Origin: Rubellicoccus peritrichatus | Lineage (GTDB): Bacteria; Verrucomicrobiota; Verrucomicrobiia; Opitutales; Cerasicoccaceae | Assembly (NCBI RefSeq): GCF_033100135.1 | Contig: NZ_CP136920.1 | Span: 3,467,001 to 3,531,000, forward strand | Reading direction: 5' to 3' | DNA: 64,000 bases | Shown: positions 1 through 8,432 of the stretch, piece by piece | How the letters are laid out: every line of letters begins with the position of its first letter | Position numbering within the stretch: position 1 is the first letter of the stretch | The notes under the pieces: model-generated | Seen by the model: the letters and a program-made list of their open reading frames with translations, nothing else | What the model was told of the DNA's origin: nothing | Databases searched by the model: none | Position numbers and translations under genes: made by a program

Positions 1-20
1 TCCGCATTCGTATAAACGCC

Positions 21-371
21 ATGAATAGACTACTAGAAATCGCTGGATTTGTCCTAGACATTCTTTCCAAGGTCGCAAGGCCTTTAGCTCTCATCCTTGG
101 ACCGTTTGGTCTCCTTGTCTTGCTTATGGTCGAGGGGCTCAAGTGGGCACGTTGGGCGCTATTCTCAACCATTCAGTATCTTGATACCCAACTGGCGACT
201 TTCGACTTCACGTGGCTCGATATGAACTCTTCGATCGCCACGGCTATCTTTGAAGGCATCAACACATTCCTGCCACTCGATTACATGTTCAGCGTCGTGA
301 TTGCCTTTGGTAACATCCTCATCACTTGCACAGTGATGCGTATCATCAAGAGCTTTGTTCCGGGGTGGTGA
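21..371 (+). CDS. Inovirus minor coat / DUF2523-like membrane protein
   Basis: This is a 116-residue hydrophobic protein with membrane segments at about residues 19-39 and 86-108. The C-terminal pattern (LPLD, then a helix, then RIIKSFVPG) resembles the small DUF2523/pVI-like proteins encoded just before zot in filamentous phages. In those phages it is a minor virion protein that sits in the inner membrane until assembly at the pI/Zot complex. Its stop overlaps the zero-spacing region in front of zot, which suggests translational coupling. The reading frame stays open to the window edge, so an earlier start is possible. A separate frame ends with TAA at 13-15 and may be the tail of the preceding phage gene. 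Family assignment rests on size, hydropathy and position. Confidence 0.65.
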   Translation: MNRLLEIAGFVLDILSKVARPLALILGPFGLLVLLMVEGLKWARWALFSTIQYLDTQLATFDFTWLDMNSSIATAIFEGINTFLPLDYMFSVVIAFGNILITCTVMRIIKSFVPGW

Positions 372-375
372 TGTT

Positions 376-1563
376 ATGCCAGACGCATTTATTGAGATTG
401 TCACGGGTTCGCTAGGTGCTGGTAAGACCTATAGTGCCGTTGAAAAATGGGTGCTTCCATGGCTCCTGAAAGGCGCTCACGTTTATACAAACGTTGAACT
501 CAAGTGGACGAATATTAAAGAGTACGTTGCCGACAAACACGGCTTAGAATTGGAGGATCAGCAGGTTTGGTTTCTCGGTGGTCCGGGTTCAAAAGATCGC
601 GGCTTGGACATGCCTAACATCTTCGAATCTGCGGGCGGTGCGAAGGACTTCTTGCAAGTCGTCAAAGCAGGAACGGACGAAGTACCAAGTCTGCTTGTCT
701 GGGATGAGGTTCACTTGGATTTTGACGCAGACGAACACAAATCCGTTGATGCCAGGAAAAAGGAAGCACGCACTTTCATGACACAGGCGCGCAAGATGAA
801 TGTGCATGTCTGTTTTATCTCACAATCTGAACTCAACATTGATGTGAAGATCCGGCGCATGAGCCTTTTTATCTGGTTCTGCCGCGATATGCAGAAAACG
901 AAGATTCCGTTTTTCGGAAAATACCCCTTCGCCCATGTCCTTCGTATTTGTAAGGACTCGCACAACGAGACCTTTATTCATACCCGGGAGTTCTCAACCA
1001 AGAATACGAAGATATTTTCATTGTACAACAGTAAGGCCAAGTTCGCATCACTCGCACTCGAACAAGCCCACACCGTAAAACTTAAAAAGGTAAAGAAAGG
1101 AAAAAAGAAGATGATCAGATTAGCTCTATTTTTCGGAACTCCGGTAGTTCTGTTTCTCGTCCTAGCGATGTTTGCTTTCAACAAGCTCCAAGACCGTCAC
1201 AATGACTTGAGTAACGAACGAAAAGTTGCCTCAACCGAACAGGTTACTTATTCGTCAAGCACTCCGGCTCCTCAGAACGAGCAATCATCGTCATTGCCCG
1301 CATACCTGAACGAAGAGCCAAGACGCTATAAGTCTATGAGCCGATTCAACAGTAATATTCGTATCGTTTTAGACAACGGCGCTATCGTGACTCATTCTGA
1401 CCCATGGTTTCAGCGTATTGATGAACATAGAAGGGCATGGATTGGTGGCGTGCTATTCTTGCCGCCAGAAGAGCCGCAACCAGAAATTCAAAGGGAACGT
1501 ATCGACGATTTAAGATCGATGCCGTTGCCGGATGAAACAGTAAGTTCGTTTGGAAGTAATTAA
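376..1563 (+). CDS. zot: Zot-like (pI) inovirus assembly ATPase
   Basis: This 395-residue protein is the phage morphogenesis ATPase that drives extrusion of the filament through the envelope. The Walker A motif GSLGAGKT is at residues 11-18 and the Walker B motif LLVWDE at about 106-111. A single membrane helix at about 246-268 follows a lysine-rich stretch, so the N-terminal ATPase is cytoplasmic and the proline-rich C-terminal tail is periplasmic, as in Zot/pI proteins. I chose the ATG at 376, preceded by a GGGGTGG-like sequence, over an in-frame TTG at 355. The upstream gene ends at 371. Zot is the hallmark gene of inoviruses, so the family call is strong. Any toxin activity implied by the historical name should not be assumed. 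Confidence 0.9.
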   Translation: MPDAFIEIVTGSLGAGKTYSAVEKWVLPWLLKGAHVYTNVELKWTNIKEYVADKHGLELEDQQVWFLGGPGSKDRGLDMPNIFESAGGAKDFLQVVKAGTDEVPSLLVWDEVHLDFDADEHKSVDARKKEARTFMTQARKMNVHVCFISQSELNIDVKIRRMSLFIWFCRDMQKTKIPFFGKYPFAHVLRICKDSHNETFIHTREFSTKNTKIFSLYNSKAKFASLALEQAHTVKLKKVKKGKKKMIRLALFFGTPVVLFLVLAMFAFNKLQDRHNDLSNERKVASTEQVTYSSSTPAPQNEQSSSLPAYLNEEPRRYKSMSRFNSNIRIVLDNGAIVTHSDPWFQRIDEHRRAWIGGVLFLPPEEPQPEIQRERIDDLRSMPLPDETVSSFGSN

Positions 1564-1620
1564 ACATCTAAGCTGAAGTGGTGTGTGTGAGCATATCTGT
1601 TTCAGAGATTTGCTAGATGA

Positions 1621-2379
1621 TTACTTCGTCAAGGCAGATTGTGCTGATTCAGATTCGTCTAATGCCTCTCGGACTAGCGTAACTATATCTTGTGTGTAAG
1701 ACGACTTCACGGTCATCTTAATCCCACCTACGGGTGGTGTTCGTGGCGCTGCTTGAATTCTAACGGGTAATTCTTGGCCTTCAAATCCAACAACTCGTAC
1801 GCTGCCTCGTCCCTGTTGATCTGTTTGCATTCTGTAAGTGCGTTCTCCAACGTGTAGAATACCTTTTAATCCGCTATTCAGCGATGCGTAAAAGAAGTAG
1901 TGAATTTCATCCCCAGGTTTGACGGTCAGTGGACGACGGGTTACTTGCGACATGACTGTTTTGGGTTCTTGTTTTAATTCTCTAACAACTGGGTGATCAA
2001 TTTCACGCTGAATACCGGTGGTAGAGAGCTCTATTGCATTCGACAAATCTCGCTTGACCTGAGCAATATATCGTCGCGATTCTTGAACTTCTAATTTTAA
2101 ATCGTCGCGTTGTGCTTTCGCTGTATCTCTTTCTTTTTCTGCGTTGTCGAGGCGTGTTATCAATTCCGACTGATTCTTAGCTGAATCTATCGAATCAAAA
2201 ATATTTTTGGTGAAGCCCAGACCAAAGGCCAGAATCGCCAAAACCAAAAGAGCGAACCCCGTTCGATTTAATCCAAGAATGGCTTTCTCGTCTTCTTTAG
2301 GCTTATTGTCTTTGAGCACGCCTATAATCGAAACGGTGGCCGCAATTGCGAGTAGGCTTATTCCTATCATTTTGTTCAA
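1621..2379 (-). CDS. Two-helix membrane protein with coiled coil, unknown function
   Basis: I do not recognise the family of this 252-residue protein. It has two membrane helices at about residues 4-21 and 40-58, then a charged heptad-rich stretch at about 62-122 that should form a coiled coil. A soluble C-terminal region follows at about 140-240 and looks beta-rich. The gene converges on zot with 57 bases between their stops and is on the same strand as the next two genes and the integrase. This places it in a reverse-strand block of the prophage that may be expressed in the lysogen. A structural, exclusion or host-modifying role are all possible; nothing in the sequence decides between them. 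Confidence 0.6.
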   Translation of the reverse strand: MNKMIGISLLAIAATVSIIGVLKDNKPKEDEKAILGLNRTGFALLVLAILAFGLGFTKNIFDSIDSAKNQSELITRLDNAEKERDTAKAQRDDLKLEVQESRRYIAQVKRDLSNAIELSTTGIQREIDHPVVRELKQEPKTVMSQVTRRPLTVKPGDEIHYFFYASLNSGLKGILHVGERTYRMQTDQQGRGSVRVVGFEGQELPVRIQAAPRTPPVGGIKMTVKSSYTQDIVTLVREALDESESAQSALTK

Positions 2380-2473
2380 ATCTCCATATCATCATTAAGG
2401 TATACTTTCTGGCCTAACGTTATTGAGTTCCAGAAGCTTTTTGTTTCCGTAATATGTTTTCTAGAAGTTGGTT

Positions 2474-3583
2474 CTATGCCTTCGGCACAAATGGAATCAA
2501 TGTCGTTAGCTTATTGATTTTGAGTGAGTGCTGAGTGGTGTCGTCGGGGATGAACCATTGGCCATCGGGCTTGTTGACGAGGCGTCCATGTTGAAATTCT
2601 CCCCAGTTGGATACGGTGATTTTTCCAGCTGTATCTCCTCGGATTACGAGAACCGCATGATTGCCCATCATTCTCCCTGTGCGCGAGTCTTTGGGTTGGA
2701 CTGAGAGTATGCCTGAACGGAAATTACGAGTAATATTGAGAAAGTCTGATGTCTTGAGAGGTGGTTCGGTGTATTCAAAATGAACGCGTAGAGGGTTCTT
2801 TGAGTTGTCCTGGACGATCTCGTCTATGGCAATGACTTGTTCTAGTGTATTGGTGCCACCATACGGGCTACGGGCTTGCCCTTTGATTTCAGAAATCTTG
2901 CGGTCTATTTCTCGAAACTTCAGTTGTTTATAGCGTTTCGGGTTTGAGTGCCTGATTTTCTCCTGTATTAGTCCGAACTTGGAATACCAAACATAGAGGT
3001 TGAGTAGGGCAGTAGGTCCACATCCACTTTGTGGAGTTGGGTAATTGTTCTGATGTTCGGAAATCATGTAACGGCGTATATCGCGACTGTCTGTCGGCTC
3101 CGCGCCATGCATTCCCTTTCGGAAGAAATCGAATGACTTCGTCTGAGAATTCCATCTTCGTTCAGCGACGTAATAGGGGAAGTCGCCAAGCTCTTGAAGG
3201 AACTTTGTGTCCTGGTATTGCTCTGTTTCTACGGGCTTGGGTGTAACCTTCCACGGCTTTACCGTTTCGATACTTGTCTTAGTTGTCTTACTAGTAGGAG
3301 TTTGAGTCTTTGGTTTGGCAAAGTAGGTTCTTGGCGATGGTACTGTTTTCTTCCGGATTACTACAGTTGGTTGATCAATCACGACTGTCGTCTTTTCGAT
3401 CTTATAGGGCTCCGGTTCTGACTCGGGTTTGAATAGCATGTAGCCAACAAGAATCAGCACACAGCCTATCGTAAAGAGGGCCAAGTAATCTACATACGCG
3501 GTTTGCCCTCTTTTACAGCTGGGGCATTTTCTCGCTCCTTCCGGAAGGTCATGGTTACAGAAACGGCAGTTGTGTTTGCTCAT
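2474..3583 (-). CDS. Zinc-ribbon, membrane-anchored C39/papain-like cysteine peptidase
   Basis: The protein has 369 residues in three parts. A short zinc ribbon with cysteines at 6, 9, 20 and 23 starts the protein. A membrane helix follows at about 32-51. After a Pro/Thr/Lys-rich linker (about 52-120) comes a domain with a plausible papain-like triad. The probable nucleophile is Cys188 in QSGCGPTA, with Gln185 as oxyanion residue, His309 in GNHAVLVI and Asn326 in VSNWGE. The layout is that of C39-like peptidases (family knowledge), here placed outside the membrane by inference. It does not look fused to an ABC transporter and no bacteriocin precursor is nearby. Its position in a prophage suggests processing of a phage or envelope protein, or a lysogen-expressed trait. 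Peptidase activity is inferred from motif spacing only. Confidence 0.65.
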   Translation of the reverse strand: MSKHNCRFCNHDLPEGARKCPSCKRGQTAYVDYLALFTIGCVLILVGYMLFKPESEPEPYKIEKTTVVIDQPTVVIRKKTVPSPRTYFAKPKTQTPTSKTTKTSIETVKPWKVTPKPVETEQYQDTKFLQELGDFPYYVAERRWNSQTKSFDFFRKGMHGAEPTDSRDIRRYMISEHQNNYPTPQSGCGPTALLNLYVWYSKFGLIQEKIRHSNPKRYKQLKFREIDRKISEIKGQARSPYGGTNTLEQVIAIDEIVQDNSKNPLRVHFEYTEPPLKTSDFLNITRNFRSGILSVQPKDSRTGRMMGNHAVLVIRGDTAGKITVSNWGEFQHGRLVNKPDGQWFIPDDTTQHSLKINKLTTLIPFVPKA

Positions 3584-3676
3584 GCTGAAATGAATTTTTT
3601 CAGTCTCAGGACGTTTATCGAGATACTACCTCATCAATGAAAGTGGATTAGGCGATACTACAACTATTGGCTAATC

Positions 3677-5665
3677 CTATTCTGCATGCTTGATTCTGTA
3701 GAATTGTGGCGAATCCGCGTTATCTAATCTATGAATATGAAAATAATCATCAAGCGTGTTTGTTCTGTCTTTTGATATAGTAACCCAGTTTATGAGATCA
3801 TCGCTGAATTCAATATCGAAAATACTTCCATAAATGTTTTCACTTGTTGATATAGCCAGCTCTTGAGGGGTAATCATATCTAGCTGTATTTGAACATGAT
3901 CAATGGGGAGCTTATTGCTTGTCATTATTATTGCGCCGTCTCCGACGCAGAAAAATTGGTTGTTATTATAAGTCAAGCGTCGCATTCTTTTTACTTCACC
4001 CCCGAATTCATTAGCTTCTAATTGCCAATTAAGACCATCAATTGATGTCTGAATCTGGCCAGATTCTGCAAGAAGGACAAATTGATCATCTCCAAATAAA
4101 ATATCATTATGCCAACCAACGTAGCCAGATGGCACTGATTCCCAGTTTCTCCCATCTTCTGAATACCAGAGTGATCCGTAGTTGTTAATCGCAACAAAGA
4201 CTCCGTTTCCATATGCTATATTATTAATATTCTCACTTTCTGAAAAATCAATGGTTGTCCAGGTTTGGGAATCGGTTGATATCAATAGTGTATGGTGCCA
4301 ACCAGATACAATTATCTGTGCTCCATCTGAAGCTATATTACGTAGATCATTGGTAACACTTGAATTTAATTTATTCCACACAATGCCATCAGGGGAGCGG
4401 CAAATGGTACCATTACTGCCAACGGCAAAAAAATAATTATTTGCATATAACAAATCATACAAATGTGACGTTGTATTTGTATTGACTGGGCTCCAGTTAA
4501 TTCCATCGATTGTTCTTATAGCGACTCCATCGCTGCCAACTGCAACGATGCATGTGTCATTGTTGGCGACTGCAAGCAGTGATGAGTTTGTATTGGATGT
4601 TAATGGTGTCTGTATGTTTAATTCTTGGTTGTAAGCTGCGAGGTAGCCATTGGAGCCGACTATGTAGAGTTGTGATTTGAACCAAGTACAATCAGTTGCA
4701 TTGGTAGAAAATGTTGGGGAGCTTCTAACGAGCCAGTTTAAGCCATCCTTTGAGATTACGCTTTTGTTGTATCCTACACCTATGAAGCAGTTGTTTGCAA
4801 ACTCAAGTCGGGCTATGTTTTGGGCTTTGGCGACTTCGGTCCAAATTAGCAAATCTTCAGATGCTAATATTTCTCCTGTTACGGTTATAGCGATATAAAT
4901 CCCATTGCCATATGCAATTGCCCCCTTTAAGCTTCCTGGAGACGACATTTTTTGCCAATTAATACCATCCGTAGAAATGCTGATTGCACTTTGTGAGCCA
5001 CCACCTGATGCAGCAACGAAACGTTCGCCATCATGAATAACATCATTATCGCGCGAGGCTCCAACGTAAATCCTGTACCAATTGATTCCGTCATCAGACC
5101 AGACACCAGTCGTGTTACTAGATTCCAGTGCTACCCAAGCGCCACTGCCAAATACGACACTGCCTAGGTCACCCAGTTCATAAAACCCTACACCTGTCTC
5201 ATTGTAGCTAACAGGTTCCCAGTTATAACCATCTGTCGATATTAATATCGTTGCATCTTTGCCTACGGCTACATAATGCCCTTCTGCGGCATACACACTG
5301 GTTAGTTCCGCAGTCGTCTGAGATATACAAGTAGTCCATTGCTTGCCATCACTTGATCGTAAGATAACTCCGTATCTTCCTACTGCAATAAAATAACCAT
5401 TTCCGTAGCATACACCATTTAAGGACTTATAATAACCTGATTGTGGGTTTAAGGCCGTATACCAATCAATTCCATTTGTAGACCAGATAATTACTCCGTT
5501 TGGTCCTGTCGCAACAAATCTACCATTCCCCTCGCATATGTCGTTTATTATTGGTGTTGGCAATGCACGCCAGTAAAGAGCAATAGCCTGATTGGGGCCG
5601 AATATCGTTAGACTAAAAAAGAATAAGAATATGTAGCTACTAAAAAGCTGATATGAAATGCTCAT
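3677..5665 (-). CDS. Secreted beta-propeller protein with 12 Asp-box-like repeats
   Basis: This 662-residue protein starts with a signal peptide (hydrophobic to about residue 30). It is then built of repeats of about 40-45 residues, each with an S-x-D-G-x-x-W core. I count 12 such cores, which suggests one or two beta-propellers of the BNR/Ycf48-like type. The last about 70 residues hold a different module, with SDDLINW near its middle and FYRIKHAE at the end. I associate this tail with many secreted Verrucomicrobiota proteins, where it may mark surface display. The gene is visibly AT-richer than the chromosomal genes to the right. It sits between the peptidase gene and the integrase in the prophage. 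A role in attachment, surface alteration or phage exclusion is possible but unproven. Confidence 0.7.
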   Translation of the reverse strand: MSISYQLFSSYIFLFFFSLTIFGPNQAIALYWRALPTPIINDICEGNGRFVATGPNGVIIWSTNGIDWYTALNPQSGYYKSLNGVCYGNGYFIAVGRYGVILRSSDGKQWTTCISQTTAELTSVYAAEGHYVAVGKDATILISTDGYNWEPVSYNETGVGFYELGDLGSVVFGSGAWVALESSNTTGVWSDDGINWYRIYVGASRDNDVIHDGERFVAASGGGSQSAISISTDGINWQKMSSPGSLKGAIAYGNGIYIAITVTGEILASEDLLIWTEVAKAQNIARLEFANNCFIGVGYNKSVISKDGLNWLVRSSPTFSTNATDCTWFKSQLYIVGSNGYLAAYNQELNIQTPLTSNTNSSLLAVANNDTCIVAVGSDGVAIRTIDGINWSPVNTNTTSHLYDLLYANNYFFAVGSNGTICRSPDGIVWNKLNSSVTNDLRNIASDGAQIIVSGWHHTLLISTDSQTWTTIDFSESENINNIAYGNGVFVAINNYGSLWYSEDGRNWESVPSGYVGWHNDILFGDDQFVLLAESGQIQTSIDGLNWQLEANEFGGEVKRMRRLTYNNNQFFCVGDGAIIMTSNKLPIDHVQIQLDMITPQELAISTSENIYGSIFDIEFSDDLINWVTISKDRTNTLDDYFHIHRLDNADSPQFYRIKHAE

Positions 5666-5798
5666 TGGAAATGTTTACAAGGAAATGGTGAATCGTCTAA
5701 AAATTGCAAATTTTTCATTTTGCTGCAATAAGATAGTAAGGTGCAAATTTGAGTATATTGACGCCATTTCAAAAATAAAATACATCGAATTACGGCAT

Positions 5799-6809
5799 CT
5801 AATAATTAATTATTATGTTTTTCATTGAGAAATACAGCTCTGCTTCCGCCTTTGTCGCTAACCCTCGGTAGTTGTTATGGAGTAGCGCGGTTTTGCCTTC
5901 GTGGCCAAGGATTAGGCTGGTGCGTCCGGGGTCGTTGTGGAAGGCAATGTGATATGTGGCAAAGCTGTGTCGCATGCCGTCGAAAGGCCAAGGGCGAATA
6001 CGAACCTGCTTTTTGTCACCCTGACGCTTTAGGAAGCCTCCGGCGAATTGGGCGGCATTGGTTACGGCCGAACTGGAGACATTGGAGATCGAGCCTGTTT
6101 GACCCTCTTCGAGCCATGACCAAAGGTTATCGGGCAGATGCTCCAACAGACGCGGTTTGCCAGTCTTTGATACGCTACCCGGAATTCTGATGATTTTCTC
6201 ATCGAATTGAATATTCTCCCATAACAAGCGATCCTGATTACTCCGGGCGGAAATCTCTTCTGGTCTGATTCCGGCAAAGAGCATTAAGGCGAAGGCGGCT
6301 TTATGCTTTCCGGCGTTCTCCATGATCTTCTTGGCATCATCGACAGAAAGGAATTCGATTTCATGTTTTGGCGTGCGGATATTGAGCTTTAATCCGGTCA
6401 ACGGATTCGAATCCACCAAAGGCGGGTTTTCGTTCAAGGCCCATGAGTATAAAGCTCTTGCAGTTCTCAATCTTGCCTTGGCATTGCCTGGGCTAAGTTC
6501 CGACTGTTCAAGATAGGTCTTCCAGTCCGAGCGGGAAACTTCACTTAGTCTGCGATCTCCATAGGCTTCATTGATCCGTGAGAGACAATTCTCGTAATAG
6601 GATAGGGTAGCGGACTTGAGCCTTTTTCTCATGCAATGACGAATGAATGGTTCGAAAGCGTCCTCAAATGTTGGACTATTGGCTGTCTTGCGCGGTAACA
6701 CTTTGAGTGCTAATCTCGCAGCATCGGTTAAAGTCAGTCCGGTATCTTCCAGTAGCTTTTTAGCTTGGCGGATATCTTGTCTTTCGATGGATGATTCTCG
6801 TTTAGGCAT
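5799..6809 (-). CDS. Tyrosine recombinase / phage integrase
   Basis: This 336-residue integrase has the usual N-terminal SAM-like core-binding domain (about 45-125) and C-terminal catalytic domain. The catalytic residues visible are Arg182 (AGIRPEE), Lys215 (SKTGKPR), Arg280 (DGMRHSF), His303 (LGHEG) and the nucleophile Tyr314 (NNYRGLA). The residue that is normally His three places before the second Arg is Asp277. This is a known type of variation but worth noting. I chose the ATG at 6809; an in-frame TTG at 6851 would add 14 residues. The gene lies 145 bases from the 3' end of tRNA-Ser on the same strand, so it most likely integrates the element into that tRNA gene. Confidence 0.88.
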   Translation of the reverse strand: MPKRESSIERQDIRQAKKLLEDTGLTLTDAARLALKVLPRKTANSPTFEDAFEPFIRHCMRKRLKSATLSYYENCLSRINEAYGDRRLSEVSRSDWKTYLEQSELSPGNAKARLRTARALYSWALNENPPLVDSNPLTGLKLNIRTPKHEIEFLSVDDAKKIMENAGKHKAAFALMLFAGIRPEEISARSNQDRLLWENIQFDEKIIRIPGSVSKTGKPRLLEHLPDNLWSWLEEGQTGSISNVSSSAVTNAAQFAGGFLKRQGDKKQVRIRPWPFDGMRHSFATYHIAFHNDPGRTSLILGHEGKTALLHNNYRGLATKAEAELYFSMKNIIINY

Positions 6810-6828
6810 GGCTGACTTTAGGTCAGCC
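6810..6828. repeat. Perfect 7-bp inverted repeat abutting the integrase start
   Basis: GGCTGAC and GTCAGCC flank a 5-base spacer and touch the integrase ATG directly. In RNA this would form a hairpin over the ribosome-binding position; in DNA it could be an operator for a dimeric repressor. Either would fit control of integration, but the site could also be chance. Confidence 0.45.
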
Positions 6829-6953
6829 CCTCGGGCCAAAAAAGCAACCAAAAACCCTACTTTAACCGATCTAAGACCAATTTTTTAGCTTTATTGAGAA
6901 GGTCATTCTCAATACCTTATGGATTTGTAACTTCCTTATTTTCAGTGTTTTAC

Positions 6954-7043
<90 letters not shown>

Positions 7044-7148
7044 TTGGCCAAAGTCGGAAAATCGGTGATTGGCTGGATTGTCGCAAGTCAAAAGTCACTT
7101 GCCTCGTGATTTGCGCCGATCGCAAGGGAAAGCTGAGGGTGCAATGGA

Positions 7149-8345
7149 CTATTGTGGCACGAGAAACTGGCCATTTCTGAGGGTTGCGTGGTGGATCGTG
7201 ATGCCCAGATCTCTCTCGTATCGATCGATGAGTCTCATTTCGTCATAGGTGGCGATCGAAATACCGGCTCCAGTTGCGCCCATTCTTCCAGTGCGGCCAA
7301 CACGATGGAGGTAATCTCCGGAGTCGGATGGCAGATCGAGATTGATGATATGGGTGACGTCTTTTACGTCAAGGCCTCTGGCTGAGACATCAGAGGAAAC
7401 CAACACCTTGATTTTGCCTTTGCGAAAGTCGCCCAATGCTTTTTGGCGTTCGAACTTGCTCATCCCACCGTGCAGAACCATCAGTTTTAGCTCTTTGTGG
7501 CTGAGTTTCTCTCCAACCAGTTCGGCAGTGGCGTTGCGGTGCAAAAAGACTATGGCCCGGTCCGGCTGGACGGCATTCAGGAGCTTGCGCAGGGTGTCGG
7601 CTTTGTGGCGGAAGCTGGATTCTATATAAAAATGCTCAATTGTTGTTGGACTGGTTTGGTTGTTTTCGCTTTCAATCCATTGGACGTTCTTTCCGAGTGT
7701 TTGGGCTACTCTGAAGGCGTCGCCTTTCTCAGTTGCTGAGATAAAAACCAATTGGCGGCTGCTGGGGGTTGCCTTGATGAATTTCTCGACTGCTTCAACA
7801 CTGTCTTCGGCCAGCATGTTGTCTGCTTCATCGATTGCGATGGCATTACACTTGTGGAGCTTTAGTTTGCCCGCGCGGTTGAGTTCAAGCATTCGCCCAC
7901 AGGAGCCAACGACGATGTGAGGCTTTTTCTTCAACTTCTCCTTCTGGCGTTGTGACGAAGCACTGCCGATCAAGAGTTGACTGCGCAGGGCTGAAGTGCC
8001 GTCGCAACTCAGCAGGCGAATGCATTCATGGATTTGAACGGCAAGTTCTTGCGTTGGGGCGAGGATGGCGACTTGGAGGTCGGTTGTTGTGGTGTCGATA
8101 TTTCTCAGTAGGGGAAGCAAATAGGCCAGGGTTTTCCCGCTTCCGGTCGGGGAGCGCAGCCATGCGTCCTGCTTGCCGGATATTACGGGATAGGCCTTGC
8201 TCTGGATATCCAATGGCGTGGTGATCTTTTGTTGGGCAAGGGCTGTAACGATTTCGTCTGAGATTCCTAATGTGCTGAATGTTGGCATGGTACTTTGGTC
8301 TGTGGCCTCATCTTTGTCTTGTGCGTTTAATCCCATTACTTGCAT
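7149..8345 (-). CDS. DEAD-box RNA helicase
   Basis: This 398-residue ATP-dependent RNA helicase carries the full motif set: Q motif near residues 22-48, SPTGSGKT (65-72), PTQELA (97-102), DEAD (172-175), SAT (203-205), SSDVSARGLD (about 317-326) and HRVGRTGR (347-354). It is near the minimal core length, lacks the long tails of CsdA or SrmB, and cannot be assigned to RhlE, RhlB or DbpA with confidence. Such enzymes act in ribosome assembly or RNA decay in the cytoplasm. It is divergent from rsgA with 87 bases between, and both may serve ribosome maturation. Downstream ATGs at 8336 and 8288 are possible starts; no clear Shine-Dalgarno is seen for any. Confidence 0.9.
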   Translation of the reverse strand: MQVMGLNAQDKDEATDQSTMPTFSTLGISDEIVTALAQQKITTPLDIQSKAYPVISGKQDAWLRSPTGSGKTLAYLLPLLRNIDTTTTDLQVAILAPTQELAVQIHECIRLLSCDGTSALRSQLLIGSASSQRQKEKLKKKPHIVVGSCGRMLELNRAGKLKLHKCNAIAIDEADNMLAEDSVEAVEKFIKATPSSRQLVFISATEKGDAFRVAQTLGKNVQWIESENNQTSPTTIEHFYIESSFRHKADTLRKLLNAVQPDRAIVFLHRNATAELVGEKLSHKELKLMVLHGGMSKFERQKALGDFRKGKIKVLVSSDVSARGLDVKDVTHIINLDLPSDSGDYLHRVGRTGRMGATGAGISIATYDEMRLIDRYERDLGITIHHATLRNGQFLVPQ

Positions 8346-8432
8346 ATGGAGCCGGGATGATCCAGATGCATTTGTGTTTTCTGCTCTTTTTGTGGTTAAC
8401 TCTTTTTATGGAAACAGTAATTTACCTTACCA

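Larger units (their letters stand above)
1..6953. mobile_element. Integrated inovirus (filamentous phage) prophage, right part
   Basis: The element runs from the left edge of the window to the 3' end of tRNA-Ser. It holds an inovirus morphogenesis pair (DUF2523-like plus Zot ATPase), three reverse-strand genes and a tyrosine integrase that points away from the tRNA. An integrase next to a tRNA 3' end is the classic layout of tRNA-integrated elements. Filamentous phages normally place the small hydrophobic minor coat gene directly before zot, as here. Major coat, adsorption, ssDNA-binding and rolling-circle replication genes are not visible and should lie left of base 1. No second copy of the tRNA 3' end was found between 1 and 6900, so the left attachment site is also outside. 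The extent of the element and the cargo status of the reverse-strand genes are inferred. Confidence 0.75.

Noticed and set aside
3677-5665. Repeating DNA as a possible CRISPR array
   Set aside because: The repeats are degenerate coding repeats of a beta-propeller, not identical units with spacers.
1-6900. Second copy of the tRNA-Ser 3' end as left attachment site
   Set aside because: None found in the window, so it should lie to the left.
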